DNA of 64,000 bases, taken from the NCBI GenBank assembly GCA_946800325.1, contig OX326956.1, positions 75,713,087-75,777,086 on the forward strand. The letters are read 5' to 3'. Position numbers and translations under genes: made by a program. The notes under the pieces were generated by a model. It was not told the origin of the DNA and did not search any database. It saw only the letters and a list, made by a program, of their open reading frames with translations. The DNA is from Luzula sylvatica. Taxonomy: Eukaryota; Streptophyta; Magnoliopsida; Poales; Juncaceae. Below, piece by piece: positions 48,370-60,900 of the stretch; the first letter of the stretch is position 1, and the number at the start of each line of letters is the position of its first letter.

Positions 48370-51300
48370 TCAAAAAAAACGAAAATTAGATTTTGGTTTT
48401 CTTCAAAAAAAATAAAATTAGTTTGTGGTTTTCTTCAAAAAAAACGAAAATTAGATTTTGGTTTTCTTCAAAAAAAGAAAATTAATTTGTGGTTTTCTTC
48501 AAAAAAAGAAAATTAGTTTGTGGTTTTCATCAAAAAAAGTAAATTAGTTTGTGGTTTTCATCAAAAAAAGAAACTTAGTTTGTGGTTTTCTTCGAAAAAA
48601 GAAAATTAGTTTGTGGTTTTCTTCAAGAAAAGAAAATTAGTTTGTGGTTTTCTTCAAAGAAAGAAAATTAGTTTGTGGTTTTCTTCAATAAAAAAAAAAT
48701 TTGTTTGTGGTTTTCTTCAAAAAAAGAAAAATTAGTTTGTGGTTTTCTTCAAAAAAATAAAAAATTAGTTTGTGGTTTTCTTCAAAAAAAGAAAATTAGT
48801 TTGTGGTTTTCTTCAAGAAAAGAAAATTAGTTTGTGGTTTTCTTCAAAAAAAAAAATTTGTTTGTGGTTTTCTTCAAAAAAAAGAAAATTAGTTTGTGGT
48901 TTTCTTCAAAAAAAAGAAAATTACTTTTCGGTTTTTTCAAAAAAAAAGAAAATTAGTTTGTGGTTTTCTACAAAAAAAAAATATTTGTGATTTTCATCAA
49001 AAAAAAATATTAGTTTGTGATTTTATTCAAAAAAAGAAAATTAGTTTGTGGTTTTCTTCAAAACAATAAAAAAAGTTTGTGGTTTTCTTCAAAAAAATAA
49101 AATTAGTTTGTGGTTTTCTCCAAAAAAAGAAAATTAGTTTGTGGTTTTCATCAAAAAAAGAAAATTAGTTTGTGGTTTTCTTCAAAATAATGAAATTAGT
49201 TTGTGTTTTTCTTCAAAAAAAGAAAATTAGTTTGTGGTTTTCTTCAAAAAACAGAAAATTAGTTTGTGGTTTTTACAAAAAAACATAAATTAGTTTGTGA
49301 TTTTCTTCAAAAAAAGAATTAGTGTGTGGTTTTCATAAAAACAGAAAAATAGATTGTGGTTTTCTTGAAAAAAAGAATATTAGTATTTGGTTTTCTTCAA
49401 AATAAGGAAATAGTTTGTGGTTTTCTTCAAAAAAATAAAAAATTAGTTTGTGGTTTTCTTCAAAAAAAGAAAATTAGTTTGTGGTTTTCTTCAAGAAAAG
49501 AAAATTAGTTTGTGGTTTTCTTCAAAAAAAAAAATTAGTTTGTGGTTTTCTTCAAAAAAAAGAAAATTAGTTTGTGGTTTTCTTCAAAAAAAGAAAAATT
49601 GGTTTGTGGTTTTCTTCAAAAAAGAAAAATTAGTTTGTGGTTTTCTTCACAAAATGAAAATTAGTTTGTGGTTTTCACCAAAAAAAAAAATTAGTTTGTG
49701 GTTTTCTTCAATAAAAAAAAAAATTAGTTTGTGGTTTTCTTCAAAAAAAGAAAAATTAGTTTGATGTTTTCTTCAAAAAAAGAAAAAATAGTTTGTGGTT
49801 TTCTTCAAAAAATGAAAATTAGTTTGTGGTTTTCTTCTAGTAAAGAAAATTAGTTTGTGTTTTTCTTAAAAAAAACGAAAATTAATTTTCGGTTTTTTCA
49901 AAAAAAAAGAAAATTAGTTTGTGGTTTTCTTCAAAAAATATATATAGTTTGTGGTTTTCTTCAAAAAATGAAAATTAGTTTGTGGTTTTCTTAAAAAAAA
50001 AGAAAATTAGTTTGTGGTTTTCTTCAAAAAAAGAAAAATTAGTTTGTGGTTTTCTACACAAAAAGAAAATTAGTTTGTGGTTTTCTTCAAAAAAAGAAAA
50101 ATTAGTTTGTGATTTTCTTCAAAAAAAGAAAATTAGTTTGTAGTTTGTTTCAAAAAAACAAAAATAGTTTGGGGTTTTCTTCAAAAAAAGAAAATTAGTT
50201 TGTGGTTTTCTTCAAAAAAAGAAAATTAGTTTGTTGTTTTCTTCAAAAAAAGATAATTAGTTTGTGGTCTTCTTATAAAAAAAAAATTAGTTTGTAGTTT
50301 TCATCAAAAAAAAGAAAATTAGTTTATGGTTTTCTTCAAAAAAAACGAAAATTAGATTTTGGTTTTCTTCAAAAAAAGAAAATTAGTTTGTGGTTTTCTG
50401 CAAAAAAAAAAATTAGTTTGTGGTTTTCTTCAAAAAAAACGAAAATTAGATTTTGGTTTTCTTCAAAAAAAATAAAATTAGATTTTGGTTTTCTTCAAAA
50501 AAAATAAAATTAGTTTGTGGTTTTATTCAAAAAAAACGAAAATTAGATTTTGGTTTTCTTCAAAAAAAGAAAATTAATTTGTGGTTTTCTTCAAAAAAAG
50601 AAAATTAGTTTGTGGTTTTCATCCAAAAAAGTAAATTAGTTTGTGGTTTTCATCAAAAAAAGAAACTTAGTTTGTGGTTTTCTTCAAAAAAAGAAAATTA
50701 GTTTGTGGTTTTCTTCAAGAAAAGAAAATTAGTTTGTGGTTTTCTTCAAAGAAAGAAAATTAGTTTGTGGTTTTCTTCAATAAAAAAAAAATTAGTTTAT
50801 GGTTTTCTTCAAAAAAAGAAAAATTAGTTTGTGGTTTTCTTCAAAAAAATAAAAAAATAGTTTGTGGTTTTCTTCAAAAAAAGAAAATTAGTTTATGGTT
50901 TTCTTCAAGAAAAGAAAATTAGTTTGTGGTTTTCTTCAAAAAAAAAATTTAGTTTGTGGTTTTCTTCAAAAAAAAAGAAAATTAGTTTGTGGTTTTCTTC
51001 AAAAAAAAGAAAATTACTTTTCGGTTTTTTCAAAAAAAATAAAATTAGTTTGTGGTTTTCTACAAAAAAAAAATATTTGTGATTTTCATCAAAAAAAAAT
51101 ATTAGTTTGTGATTTTATTCAAAAAAAGAAAATTAGTTTGTGGTTTTCTTCAAAACAATAAAAAAAGTTTGTGGTTTTCTTCAAAAAAATAAAATTAGTT
51201 TGTGGTTTTCTCCAAAAAAAGAAAATTAGTTTGTGGTTTTCATCAAAAAAAGAAAATTAGTTTGTGGTTTTCTTCAAAATAATGAAATTAGGTTGTGTTT

Positions 51301-53951
51301 TTCTTCAAAAAAAGAAAATTAGTTTGTGGTTTTCTTCAAAAAACAGAAAATTAGTTTGTGGTTTTTACAAAAAAACTAAAATTAGTTTGTGATTTTCTTC
51401 AAAAAAAGAATTAGTGTGTGGTTTTCATAAAAACAGAAAAATAGATTGTGGTTTTCTTGAAAAAAAGAATATTAGTATTTGGTTTTCTTCAAAATAAGGA
51501 AATAGTTTGTGGTTTTCTTCAAAAAAATAAAAAATTAGTTTGTGGTTTTCTTCAAAAAAAGAAAATTAGTTTGTGGTTTTCTTCAAGAAAAGAAAATTAG
51601 TTTGTGGTTTTCTTCAAAAAAAAAAATTAGTTTGTGGTTTTCTTCAAAAAAAAGAAAATTAGTTTGTTGTTTTCTTCAAAAAAAGAAAAATTGGTTTGTG
51701 GTTTTCTTCAAAAAAGAAAAATTAGTTTGTGGTTTTCTTCACAAAATGAAAATTAGTTTGTGGTTTTCACCAAAAAAAAAAAATTAGTTTGTGGTTTTCT
51801 TCAATAAAAAAAAAATTAGTTTGTGGTTTTCTTCAAAAAAAGAAAAATTAGTTTGTTGTTTTCTTCAAAAAAAGAAAAAATAGTTTGTGGTTTTCTTCAA
51901 AAAATGAAAATTAGTTTGTGGTTTTCTTCTAGTAAAGAAAATTAGTTTGTGTTTTTCTTAAAAAAAACGAAAATTAATTTTCGGTTTTTTCAAAAAAAAA
52001 GAAAATTAGTTTGTGGTTTTCTTCAAAAAAAATATATAGTTTGTGGTTTTCTTCAAAAAATGAAAATTAGTTTGTGGTTTTCTTCAAAAAAAAGAAAATT
52101 AGTTTGTGGTTTTCTTCAAAAAAAGAAAAATTAGTTTGTGGTTTTCTACACAAAAAGAAAATTAGTTTGTGGTTTTCTTCAAAAAAAGAAAAATTAGTTT
52201 GTGATTTTCATCAAAAAAAGAAAATTAGTTTGTAGTTTGTTTCAAAAAAACAAAAATAGTTTGGGGTTTTCTTCAAAAAAAGAAAATTAGTTTGTGGTTT
52301 TCTTCAAAAAAAGAAAATTAGTTTGTTGTTTTCTTCAAAAAAAGATAATTAGTTTGTGGTCTTCTTATAAAAAAAAAATTAGTTTGTAGTTTTCATCAAA
52401 AAAAAGAAAATTAGTTTATGGTTTTCTTCAAAAAAAACGAAAATTAGATTTTGGTTTTCTTCAAAAAAAGAAAATTAGTTTGTGGTTTTCTGCAAAAAAA
52501 AAAATTAGTTTGTGGTTTTCTTCAAAAAAAACGAAAATTAGATTTTGGTTTTCTTCAAAAAAAATAAAATTAGATTTTGGTTTTCTTCAAAAAAAATAAA
52601 ATTAGTTTGTGGTTTTCTTCAAAAAAAACGAAAATTAGATTTTGGTTTTCTTCAAAAAAAGAAAATTAATTTGTGGTTTTCTTCAAAAAAAGAAAATTAG
52701 TTTGTGGTTTTCATCAAAAAAAGTAAATTAGTTTGTGGTTTTCATCAAAAAAAGAAACTTAGTTTGTGGTTTTCTTCAAAAAAAGAAAATTAGTTTGTGG
52801 TTTTCTTCAAGAAAAGAAAATTAGTTTGTGGTTTTCTTCAAAGAAAGAAAATTAGTTTGTGGTTTTCTTCAACAACAAAAAAAATTAGTTTGTGGTTTTC
52901 TTCAAAAAAAGAAAAATAAGTTTGTGGTTTTCTTCAAAAAAATAAAAAATTAGTTTGTGGTTTTCTTCAAAAAGAGAAAATTAGTTTATGGTTTTCTTCA
53001 AGAAAAGAAAATTAGTTTGTGGTTTTCTTCAAAAAAAAAATTTAGTTTGTGGTTTTCTTCAAAAAAAAGAAAATTAGTTTGTGGTTTTCTTCAAAAAAAA
53101 GAAAATTACTTTTCGGTTTTTTAAAAAAAAAAAAAATTAGTTTGTGGTTTTCTACAAAAAAAAAATATTTGTGATTTTCATTAAAAAAAAATATTAGTTT
53201 GTGATTTTATTCAAAAAAAGAAAATTAGTTTGTGGTTTTCTTCAAAACAATAAAAAAAGTTTGTGGTTTTCTTCAAAAAAATAAAATTAGTTTGTGGTTT
53301 TCTCCAAAAAAAGAAAATTAGTTTGTGGTTTTCATCAAAAAAAGAAAATTAGTTTGTGGTTTTCTTCAAAATAATGAAATTAGTTTGTGTTTTTCTTCAA
53401 AAAAAGAAAATTAGTTTGTGGTTTTCTTCAAAAAACAGAAAATTAGTTTGTGGTTTTTACAAAAAAACTTAAATTAGTTTGTGATTTTCTTCAAAAAAAG
53501 AATTAGTGTGTGGTTTTCATAAAAACAGAAAAATAGATTGTGGTTTTCTTGAAAAAAAGAATATTAGTATTTGGTTTTCTTCAAAATAAGGAAATAGTTT
53601 GTGGTTTTCTTCAAAAAAATAAAAAATTAGTTTGTGGTTTTCTTCAAAAAAAGAAAATTAGTTTGTGGTTTTCTTCAAGAAAAGAAAATTAGTTTGTGGT
53701 TTTCTTCAAAAAAAAAAATTAGTTTGTGGTTTTCTTCAAAAAAAAGAAAATTAGTTTGTGGTTTTCTTCAAAAAAAGAAAAATTGGTTTGTGGTTTTCTT
53801 CAAAAAAGAAAAATTAGTTTGTGGTTTTCTTCACAAAATGAAAATTAGTTTGTGGTTTTCACCAAAAAAAAAAAATTAGTTTGTGGTTTTCTTCAATAAA
53901 AAAAAAAATTAGTTTGTGGTTTTCTTCAAAAAAAGAAAAATTAGTTTGTTG
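48370..53951 (+). repeat. 2,092-bp higher-order units in tandem (about 2.7 copies)
   Basis: The CAAAACAATAAAAA marker occurs at 49,059, 51,151 and 53,243, spaced exactly 2092 twice. Each unit runs from the ACGAAAATTAGATTTT series through GTAAATTAG, CAAGAAAAG, TTACTTTTCGG, GTGTGTGG, ATTGGTTTG, CACAAAATG and CACCAAAA to the TATATAG and GTAGTTTG / TTTGGGG monomers. The third unit is cut at ~53,951 by the start of the next 9,571-bp block. Units differ by a handful of bases (for example CAATAAAAAAAA in units 1 and 2, CAACAACAAA in unit 3). Confidence 0.85.
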
Positions 53952-53962
53952 TTTTCATCAAA
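53940..53962 (+). other. Junction of the 9,571-bp tandem duplication
   Basis: Left of the junction the sequence is the GTTGTTTTC monomer that ends a 2,092-bp unit. Right of it is CATCAAAAAAAAG, identical to 44,385 onward. The switch lies inside the shared GTTTTC (53,951-53,956), so the 31-bp register is kept. At the corresponding place after copy B (~63,523) the same GTTGTTTTC monomer continues with CTTCAAAAAAAG, the original flank. This is what in-register unequal crossing-over would leave. Confidence 0.85.
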
Positions 53963-56900
53963 AAAAAGAAAATTAGTTTGTGGTTTTCTTCAAAAAAAGA
54001 AAATTAGTTTGTGGTTTTCTATAAAAAAGAAAAATTAGTTTGTGGTTTTCTACACAAAAAGAAAATTTGTTTGTGGTTTTCTTAAAAAAAAAAAATTAGT
54101 TTGTGATTTTCTTCAAAAAAAGAAAATTAGTTTGTAGTTTGTTTCAAAAAAAGAAAAATAGTTTTTGGTTTTCTTCAAAAAAAGAAAATTAGTTTGTGGT
54201 TTTCTTCAAAAAAAGAAAATTAGTTTGTGGTTTTATTCAAAAAAATAAAATTAGTTTGTGGTTTTCTTTAAAAAAAGAGAATTAGTTTGTCTATTTCTTC
54301 AAAAAAAGAAATACTAGTTAGTGGTTTTCTTCAAAGAAAGAAAATTAGTTTGTGGTTTTCTTCAATAAAAAAAAATTAGTTTGTTGTTTTCTTCAATAAA
54401 AGAAAAATTAGTTTGTGGTTTTCTTCAAAAAAAGATAAAATAGTTTGTGGTTTTCTGCAAAAAATGAAAATTAGTTTGTGGTTTTCTTCAAGAAAAGAAA
54501 ATTAGTTTGTGGTTTTCTTCAAAAAAATTAATTAGTTTGTGGTTTTCTTCAAAAAAAAGAAAATTAGTTTGTGATTTTCTTGAAAAAAAGAATTAGTTTG
54601 TGGTTTTCATCAAAAACCGAAAAATAGTTTGTGGTTTTCTTCAAAAAAATAATATTAGTATTTGGTTTTCTTCAAAATGATGAAATTAGTTTGTGTTTTT
54701 CTTCAAAAAAAGAAAATTAGTTTATGGTTTTCTTCAAAAAACAGAAAATTAGTTTGTGATTTTTTCAAAAAAACTAAAATTAGTTTGTGATTTTCTTCAA
54801 AAAAAAGAATTAGTGTGTGGTTTTCATCAAAACAGAAAAATAGTTTGTGGTTTTCTTAAAAAAAAGAATATTAGTATTTGGTTTTCTTCAAAATAAGGAA
54901 ATAGTTTGTGGTTTTCTTCAAAAAAATAAAAAATTAGTTTGTGGTTTTCTTCAAAAAAAGAAAATTAGTTTGTGGTTTTCTTCAAGAAAAGAAAATTAGT
55001 TTGTGGTTTTCTTCAAAAAAAAAAATTAGTTTGTGGTTTTCTTCAAAAAAAAGAAAATTAGTTTGTGGTTTTCTTCAAAAAAAGAAAAATTGGTTTGTGG
55101 TTTTCTTCAAAAAAGAAAAATTAGTTTGTGGTTTTCTTCACAAAATGAAAATTAGTTTGTGGTTTTCTCCAAAAAAAAAAATTAGTTTGTGGTTTTCATC
55201 AAAAAAAGAAAAAATTGTTTCTGGTTTTCTTCAAAAAAAGAAAATTAGTTTGTGGTTTGCTATAAAAAAGAAAAATTATTTTGTGGTTTTCTACACAAAA
55301 AGAAAATTTGTTTGTGGTTTTCTTCAAAAAAAAAAAATTAGTTTGTGATTTTCTTCAAAAAAAGAAAATTAGTTTGTAGTTTGTTTCAAAAAAAGAAAAA
55401 TAGTTTTTGGTTTTCTTCAAAAAAAGAAAATTAGTTTGTGGTTTTCTTTAAAAAAAGAAAATTAGTTTGTGGTTTTATTCAAAAAAAGGAAATTAGTTTG
55501 TGGTTTTCTTAAAAAAAAAGAAAATTAGTTTGTGGTTTTCTTCACAAAAAGTAAATTAGTTTGTGATTTTCTTCAAACAAAAATTAGTTTGTGGTTTTCT
55601 TAAAAAAAAAGAAAATTAGTTTGTGGTTTTCTTCAAAAAAAACGAAAATTAGATTTTGGTTTTCTTCAAAAAAATAAAATAAGTTTGTGGTTTTCTTCAA
55701 AAAAAAAAATTAGTTTGTGGTTTTCTTCAAAAAAAGACAAATTAATTTGTCGTTTTCTCTTCAAAAAAAGATAATTAGTTTGTGGTTTTCTTCAAAAAAA
55801 GAAAATTAGTTTGTGGTTTTCTTCACAAAAAGAAAAATTAGTTTGTCCTTTCCTTCAAAAAAAGAAAATTAGTTTGTGCTTTTCTTACAAAAAAAAATTA
55901 GTTTGTAGTTTTCATCAAAACAAAGACAATTAGTTTGTGGTTTTCTTCATAAAAATAAAATTAGTTTATGGTTTTCTCCAAAAAAATAAAATTAGTTTGT
56001 GGTTTTCTTCAAAAAAAGAAAATTAGTTTGTGGTTTTCTTCAAAAAAAGAAAAATTAGTTTGTGGTTTTCTATAAAAAAGAAAAATTAGTTTGTGGTTTT
56101 CTACACAAAAAGAAAATTTGTTTGTGGTTTTCTTCAAAAAAAAAAATTAGTTTGTTATTTTCTTCAAAAAAAGAAAATTAGTTCGTAGTTTGTTTCAAAA
56201 AAAGAAAAATAGTTTTTGGTTTTCTTCAAAAAAAGAAAATTAGTTTGTGGTTTTCTTCAAAAAAAGAAAATTAGTTTGTGGTTTTATTCAAAAAAAGAAA
56301 ATTAGTTTGTGGTTTTCTTTAAAAAAAGAGAATTAGTTTATCTATTTCTTCAAAAAAAGAAATACTAGTTAGTGGTTTTCATCAAAGAAAGAAAATTAGT
56401 TTGTGGTTTTCTTCTATAAAAAAAAATTAGTTTGTGGTTTTCTTCAATAAGAGAAAAATTAGTTTGTGGTTTTCTTCAAAAAAAGATAAAATAGTTTGTG
56501 GTTTTCTGCAAAAAATGAAAATTAGTTTGTGGTTTTCTTCAAGAAAAGAAAATAAGTTTGTGGTTTTCTTCAAAAAAATTAATTAGTTTGTGGTTTTCTT
56601 CAAAAAAAAGAAAATTAGTTTGTGATTTTCTTGAAAAAAAGAATTAGTTTGTGGTTTTCATCAAAAACCGAAAAATAGTTTGTGGTTTTCTTCAAAAAAA
56701 GAATATTAGTATTTGGTTTTCTTCAAAATAATGAAATTAGTTTGTGTTTTTCTTCAAAAAAAGAAAATTAGTGTGTGGTTTTCTTCAAAAAACAGAAAAT
56801 TAGTTTGTGGTTTTTTCAAAAAAACTAAAATTAGTTTGTGATTTTCTTCAAAAAAAGAATTAGTGTGTGGTTTTCATCAAAACAGAAAAATGGTTTGTGG

Positions 56901-57098
56901 TTTTCTTGAAAAAAAGAATATTAGTATTTGGTTTTCGTCAAAATAAGGAAATAGTTTGTGGTTTTCTTCAAAAAAAATAAAAAATTAGTTTGTGGTTTTC
57001 GACAAGAAAAGAAAATTAGTTTGTGGTTTTCTTCAAAAAAAAATATTAGTCTGTGGTTTTCTTCAAAAAAAAGAAAAATTAGTTTGTGGTTTTCTTAA

Positions 57099-57128
57099 AA
57101 AAAACCGAAAATTAGTTTTCGGTTTTTT
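57099..57128. repeat. Perfect 13-bp inverted repeat with TTAG loop (copy B)
   Basis: Arms 57,099-57,111 and 57,116-57,128, identical to the inverted repeat at 47,528-47,557 and exactly 9571 bp from it. Confidence 0.9.
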
Positions 57129-57939
57129 CAAAAAAAAAAAAAATTAGTTTGTGGTTTTCTTCAAAACAAAAAATATATAGTTTGTGGTTTACTTCAAAAA
57201 ATGAAAATTTGTTTGTGGTTTTCTTCAAAAAAAAAGAAAATTGGTTTGTGGTTTTCTTCAAAAAAGCAAAATTAGTTTGTGGTTTTCTTCACAAAAAGAA
57301 AATTAGTTTGTGGTTTTCTTCAAAAAAAGAAAAATTAGTTTTTGATTTTCTTCAAAAAAAGAAAATTAGTTTGTAGTTTGTTTCACAAAAAGAAAAATAG
57401 TTTGTGTATTTCTTCAAAAAAGGAAAATTAGTTTGTGGTTTTCTTCAAAAAAAGAAAAATTAGTTTGTGATTTTCTTCAAAAAAAGAAAATTAGTTTGTA
57501 GTTTGTTTCAAAAAAAGAAAAATAGTTTGTTGTTTTCTTCAAAAAAAGAAAATTAGTTTGTGCTTTTCTTCAAAAAAAAGAAAATTAGTTTGTAGTTTTC
57601 TTCAAAAAAAGATAATTAGTTTGTGGTTTTCTTACAAAAAAAAATTAGTTTGTAGTTTTCTTCAAAAAAATAAAATTAGTTTATGGTTTTCTCCAAAAAA
57701 ATAAAATTAGTTTGTGGTTTTCATCAAAAAAAGAAAATTAGTTTGTGGTTTTCTTCAAAAAAAGAAAATTAGTTTGTGGTTTTCTATAAAAAAGAAAAAT
57801 TAGTTTGTGGTTTTCTACACAAAAAGAAAATTTGTTTGTGGTTTTCTTCAAAAAAAGAAAATTAGTTTGTGGTTTTCTATAAAAAAGAAAAATTAGTTTG
57901 TGGTTTTCTACACAAAAAGAAAATTTGTTTGTGGTTTTC

Positions 57940-60900
57940 TTCAAAAAAAACGAAAATTAGATTTTGGTTTTCTTCAAAAAAAATAAAATTAGTTTGTGGT
58001 TTTCTTCAAAAAAAACGAAAATTAGATTTTGGTTTTCTTCAAAAAAAGAAAATTAATTTGTGGTTTTCTTCAAAAAAAGAAAATTAGTTTGTGGTTTTCA
58101 TCAAAAAAAGTAAATTAGTTTGTGGTTTTCATCAAAAAAAGAAACTTAGTTTGTGGTTTTCTTCGAAAAAAGAAAATTAGTTTGTGGTTTTCTTCAAGAA
58201 AAGAAAATTAGTTTGTGGTTTTCTTCAAAGAAAGAAAATTAGTTTGTGGTTTTCTTCAATAAAAAAAAAATTTGTTTGTGGTTTTCTTCAAAAAAAGAAA
58301 AATTAGTTTGTGGTTTTCTTCAAAAAAATAAAAAATTAGTTTGTGGTTTTCTTCAAAAAAAGAAAATTAGTTTGTGGTTTTCTTCAAGAAAAGAAAATTA
58401 GTTTGTGGTTTTCTTCAAAAAAAAAAATTTGTTTGTGGTTTTCTTCAAAAAAAAGAAAATTAGTTTGTGGTTTTCTTCAAAAAAAAGAAAATTACTTTTC
58501 GGTTTTTTCAAAAAAAAAGAAAATTAGTTTGTGGTTTTCTACAAAAAAAAAATATTTGTGATTTTCATCAAAAAAAAATATTAGTTTGTGATTTTATTCA
58601 AAAAAAGAAAATTAGTTTGTGGTTTTCTTCAAAACAATAAAAAAAGTTTGTGGTTTTCTTCAAAAAAATAAAATTAGTTTGTGGTTTTCTCCAAAAAAAG
58701 AAAATTAGTTTGTGGTTTTCATCAAAAAAAGAAAATTAGTTTGTGGTTTTCTTCAAAATAATGAAATTAGTTTGTGTTTTTCTTCAAAAAAAGAAAATTA
58801 GTTTGTGGTTTTCTTCAAAAAACAGAAAATTAGTTTGTGGTTTTTACAAAAAAACATAAATTAGTTTGTGATTTTCTTCAAAAAAAGAATTAGTGTGTGG
58901 TTTTCATAAAAACAGAAAAATAGATTGTGGTTTTCTTGAAAAAAAGAATATTAGTATTTGGTTTTCTTCAAAATAAGGAAATAGTTTGTGGTTTTCTTCA
59001 AAAAAATAAAAAATTAGTTTGTGGTTTTCTTCAAAAAAAGAAAATTAGTTTGTGGTTTTCTTCAAGAAAAGAAAATTAGTTTGTGGTTTTCTTCAAAAAA
59101 AAAAATTAGTTTGTGGTTTTCTTCAAAAAAAAGAAAATTAGTTTGTGGTTTTCTTCAAAAAAAGAAAAATTGGTTTGTGGTTTTCTTCAAAAAAGAAAAA
59201 TTAGTTTGTGGTTTTCTTCACAAAATGAAAATTAGTTTGTGGTTTTCACCAAAAAAAAAAATTAGTTTGTGGTTTTCTTCAATAAAAAAAAAAATTAGTT
59301 TGTGGTTTTCTTCAAAAAAAGAAAAATTAGTTTGATGTTTTCTTCAAAAAAAGAAAAAATAGTTTGTGGTTTTCTTCAAAAAATGAAAATTAGTTTGTGG
59401 TTTTCTTCTAGTAAAGAAAATTAGTTTGTGTTTTTCTTAAAAAAAACGAAAATTAATTTTCGGTTTTTTCAAAAAAAAAGAAAATTAGTTTGTGGTTTTC
59501 TTCAAAAAATATATATAGTTTGTGGTTTTCTTCAAAAAATGAAAATTAGTTTGTGGTTTTCTTAAAAAAAAAGAAAATTAGTTTGTGGTTTTCTTCAAAA
59601 AAAGAAAAATTAGTTTGTGGTTTTCTACACAAAAAGAAAATTAGTTTGTGGTTTTCTTCAAAAAAAGAAAAATTAGTTTGTGATTTTCTTCAAAAAAAGA
59701 AAATTAGTTTGTAGTTTGTTTCAAAAAAACAAAAATAGTTTGGGGTTTTCTTCAAAAAAAGAAAATTAGTTTGTGGTTTTCTTCAAAAAAAGAAAATTAG
59801 TTTGTTGTTTTCTTCAAAAAAAGATAATTAGTTTGTGGTCTTCTTATAAAAAAAAAATTAGTTTGTAGTTTTCATCAAAAAAAAGAAAATTAGTTTATGG
59901 TTTTCTTCAAAAAAAACGAAAATTAGATTTTGGTTTTCTTCAAAAAAAGAAAATTAGTTTGTGGTTTTCTGCAAAAAAAAAAATTAGTTTGTGGTTTTCT
60001 TCAAAAAAAACGAAAATTAGATTTTGGTTTTCTTCAAAAAAAATAAAATTAGATTTTGGTTTTCTTCAAAAAAAATAAAATTAGTTTGTGGTTTTCTTCA
60101 AAAAAAACGAAAATTAGATTTTGGTTTTCTTCAAAAAAAGAAAATTAATTTGTGGTTTTCTTCAAAAAAAGAAAATTAGTTTGTGGTTTTCATCCAAAAA
60201 AGTAAATTAGTTTGTGGTTTTCATCAAAAAAAGAAACTTAGTTTGTGGTTTTCTTCAAAAAAAGAAAATTAGTTTGTGGTTTTCTTCAAGAAAAGAAAAT
60301 TTGTTTGTGGTTTTCTTCAAAGAAAGAAAATTAGTTTGTGGTTTTCTTCAATAAAAAAAAAATTAGTTTATGGTTTTCTTCAAAAAAAGAAAAATTAGTT
60401 TGTGGTTTTCTTCAAAAAAATAAAAAAATAGTTTGTGGTTTTCTTCAAAAAAAGAAAATTAGTTTATGGTTTTCTTCAAGAAAAGAAAATTAGTTTGTGG
60501 TTTTCTTCAAAAAAAAAATTTAGTTTGTGGTTTTCTTCAAAAAAAAAGAAAATTAGTTTGTGGTTTTCTTCAAAAAAAAGAAAATTACTTTTCGGTTTTT
60601 TCAAAAAAAATAAAATTAGTTTGTGGTTTTCTACAAAAAAAAAATATTTGTGATTTTCATCAAAAAAAAATATTAGTTTGTGATTTTATTCAAAAAAAGA
60701 AAATTAGTTTGTGGTTTTCTTCAAAACAATAAAAAAAGTTTGTGGTTTTCTTCAAAAAAATAAAATTAGTTTGTGGTTTTCTCCAAAAAAAGAAAATTAG
60801 TTTGTGGTTTTCATCAAAAAAAGAAAATTAGTTTGTGGTTTTCTTCAAAATAATGAAATTAGTTTGTGTTTTTCTTCAAAAAAAGAAAATTAGTTTGTGG

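Larger units (their letters stand above)
44381..53951 (+). repeat. 9,571-bp tandem duplication, copy A
   Basis: The whole segment recurs immediately downstream. Markers give a constant offset of 9571: ACTAGT 44,742/54,313 and 46,793/56,364, CAAAACAATAAAAA 49,059/58,630. Private variants are shared too, such as CAAAAAAATAATATTAG (~45,071/54,642) and the CCGAAAATTAG hairpin (47,535/57,106). Differences are few, for example TTTCTGG against TTTGTGG near 45,370, GAAAATTAG against GATAATTAG near 46,200, CAAAAAACG against CAAAAAAAG near 46,688, and TTATTC against TTCTTC near 50,525. The block contains copies of older segments (34 kb, 36 kb) followed by ~2.7 tandem 2,092-bp units. Confidence 0.9.

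Noticed and set aside
48167..48373. Minus-strand open frame (68 codons), with an exact copy at 57,738-57,944
   Set aside because: It is the reverse reading of the CTATAAAAAAG / CTACACAAAAAG monomers and opens at TTG. The exact copy reflects the 9,571-bp duplication, not selection on a protein.
54941..55348. Longest open frame (135 codons, Lys/Phe-rich repeat protein)
   Set aside because: It opens at GTG inside a monomer, has no plausible ribosome site or promoter, translates only the satellite, and depends on chance A-run lengths. The same holds for all other 60-115 codon frames.
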